Source: Prorocentrum cordatum (taxonomy: Eukaryota > Sar > Dinophyceae > Prorocentrales > Prorocentraceae). Taken from it: a DNA stretch of 64,000 nucleotides. The notes under the pieces are model-generated. The model did no database searches and had not been told where the DNA came from. It saw only the letters and a program-made list of their open reading frames with translations. The position numbers and the translations under genes were made by a program. The stretch lies in assembly GCA_963575745.1 (NCBI GenBank), contig CAUYUJ010021681.1, positions 71,336 through 135,335 of the forward strand. Direction: 5' to 3'. The first letter of the stretch is position 1, and every line of letters starts with the position of its first letter. This document shows positions 63,816 through 64,000 of the stretch, piece by piece.

Positions 63816-64000
63816 GACGGTGCCCACAGCGCTTCAGCCCGACCTGGAGCCTATTTGGGCCCTCCGCGCCTCGCGAGGGGCGCCCCGCGGGTCGAGGCAC
63901 AGCAGCGAAGCCGTGGAGCAGAAGCATACGCGCGCGAGGGCCCGCACGGAGTTCTCGGAGCGGCGCGACCACTCCTCCTCTGCCTCCTCCTCCTCCTCCT

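Overview
The window is nuclear DNA of a eukaryote, most probably a dinoflagellate. Three observations support this. (1) A degraded copy of the dinoflagellate spliced leader lies just upstream of an intronless gene (60464-60484, minus strand). (2) A helicase gene has a GC-AG intron bounded by AG|GC at both splice sites, and an ETF-beta first exon appears to end at a GC donor; such donors are frequent in dinoflagellates. (3) The broken retroelements and PIF1-type helicases match protein types I know from dinoflagellate genomes. I cannot name the species from sequence alone. The DNA is GC-rich, gene-poor and extremely repeat-rich. Every gene or gene relic I can support lies on the minus strand, which fits the one-directional gene arrays of dinoflagellates.

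Layout. 0-7.5 kb: the 3' end of a PIF1/SF1-like helicase gene (two exons), with a 90-bp minisatellite filling the intron upstream of its penultimate exon; the first coding exon of electron-transfer flavoprotein beta; and several short inverted-repeat elements. 7.5-19.7 kb: a 1.5-kb alternating purine-pyrimidine tract, GGA/TCC and GAT microsatellites, CAAGA-GGCCC type arrays, and a 1.1-kb inverted-repeat element nested inside another repeat. 20.0-26.0 kb: a decayed tyrosine-recombinase retrotransposon (gag-like, RT, RNase H, YR). 26.0-27.1 kb: a 111-bp minisatellite. 29.4-34.9 kb: a decayed helitron-like-N plus PIF1 helicase gene with cysteine-rich tail motifs. 36.4-40.2 kb: a decayed non-LTR (LINE) pol. 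43.6-57.75 kb: a 14-kb block of octamer satellite (CCCTATAG) whose orientation flips at a 0.7-kb inverted-repeat junction (50.5-51.2 kb), punctuated by GC-rich modules, 21-bp palindromic arrays and perfect hairpins. 57.8-60.5 kb: an intact intronless gene for a five-pass membrane protein with prominin-like topology. 60.7-64 kb: repeats, a third copy of a MITE family, and a long CTC tract.

Only two loci look like working host coding sequence: the membrane protein (whole) and the helicase 3' part. The ETF-beta exon is convincing but isolated. The rest is mobile-element decay and structured satellite. The most unusual signals are the inverted telomere-like satellite block with strand-switching G-quadruplex potential, the spliced-leader-tagged retrogene, and several apparently unnamed MITE families that have two or three copies of matching length inside this single window. 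All family assignments come from reading the sequence and from memory of the families; no search was run.
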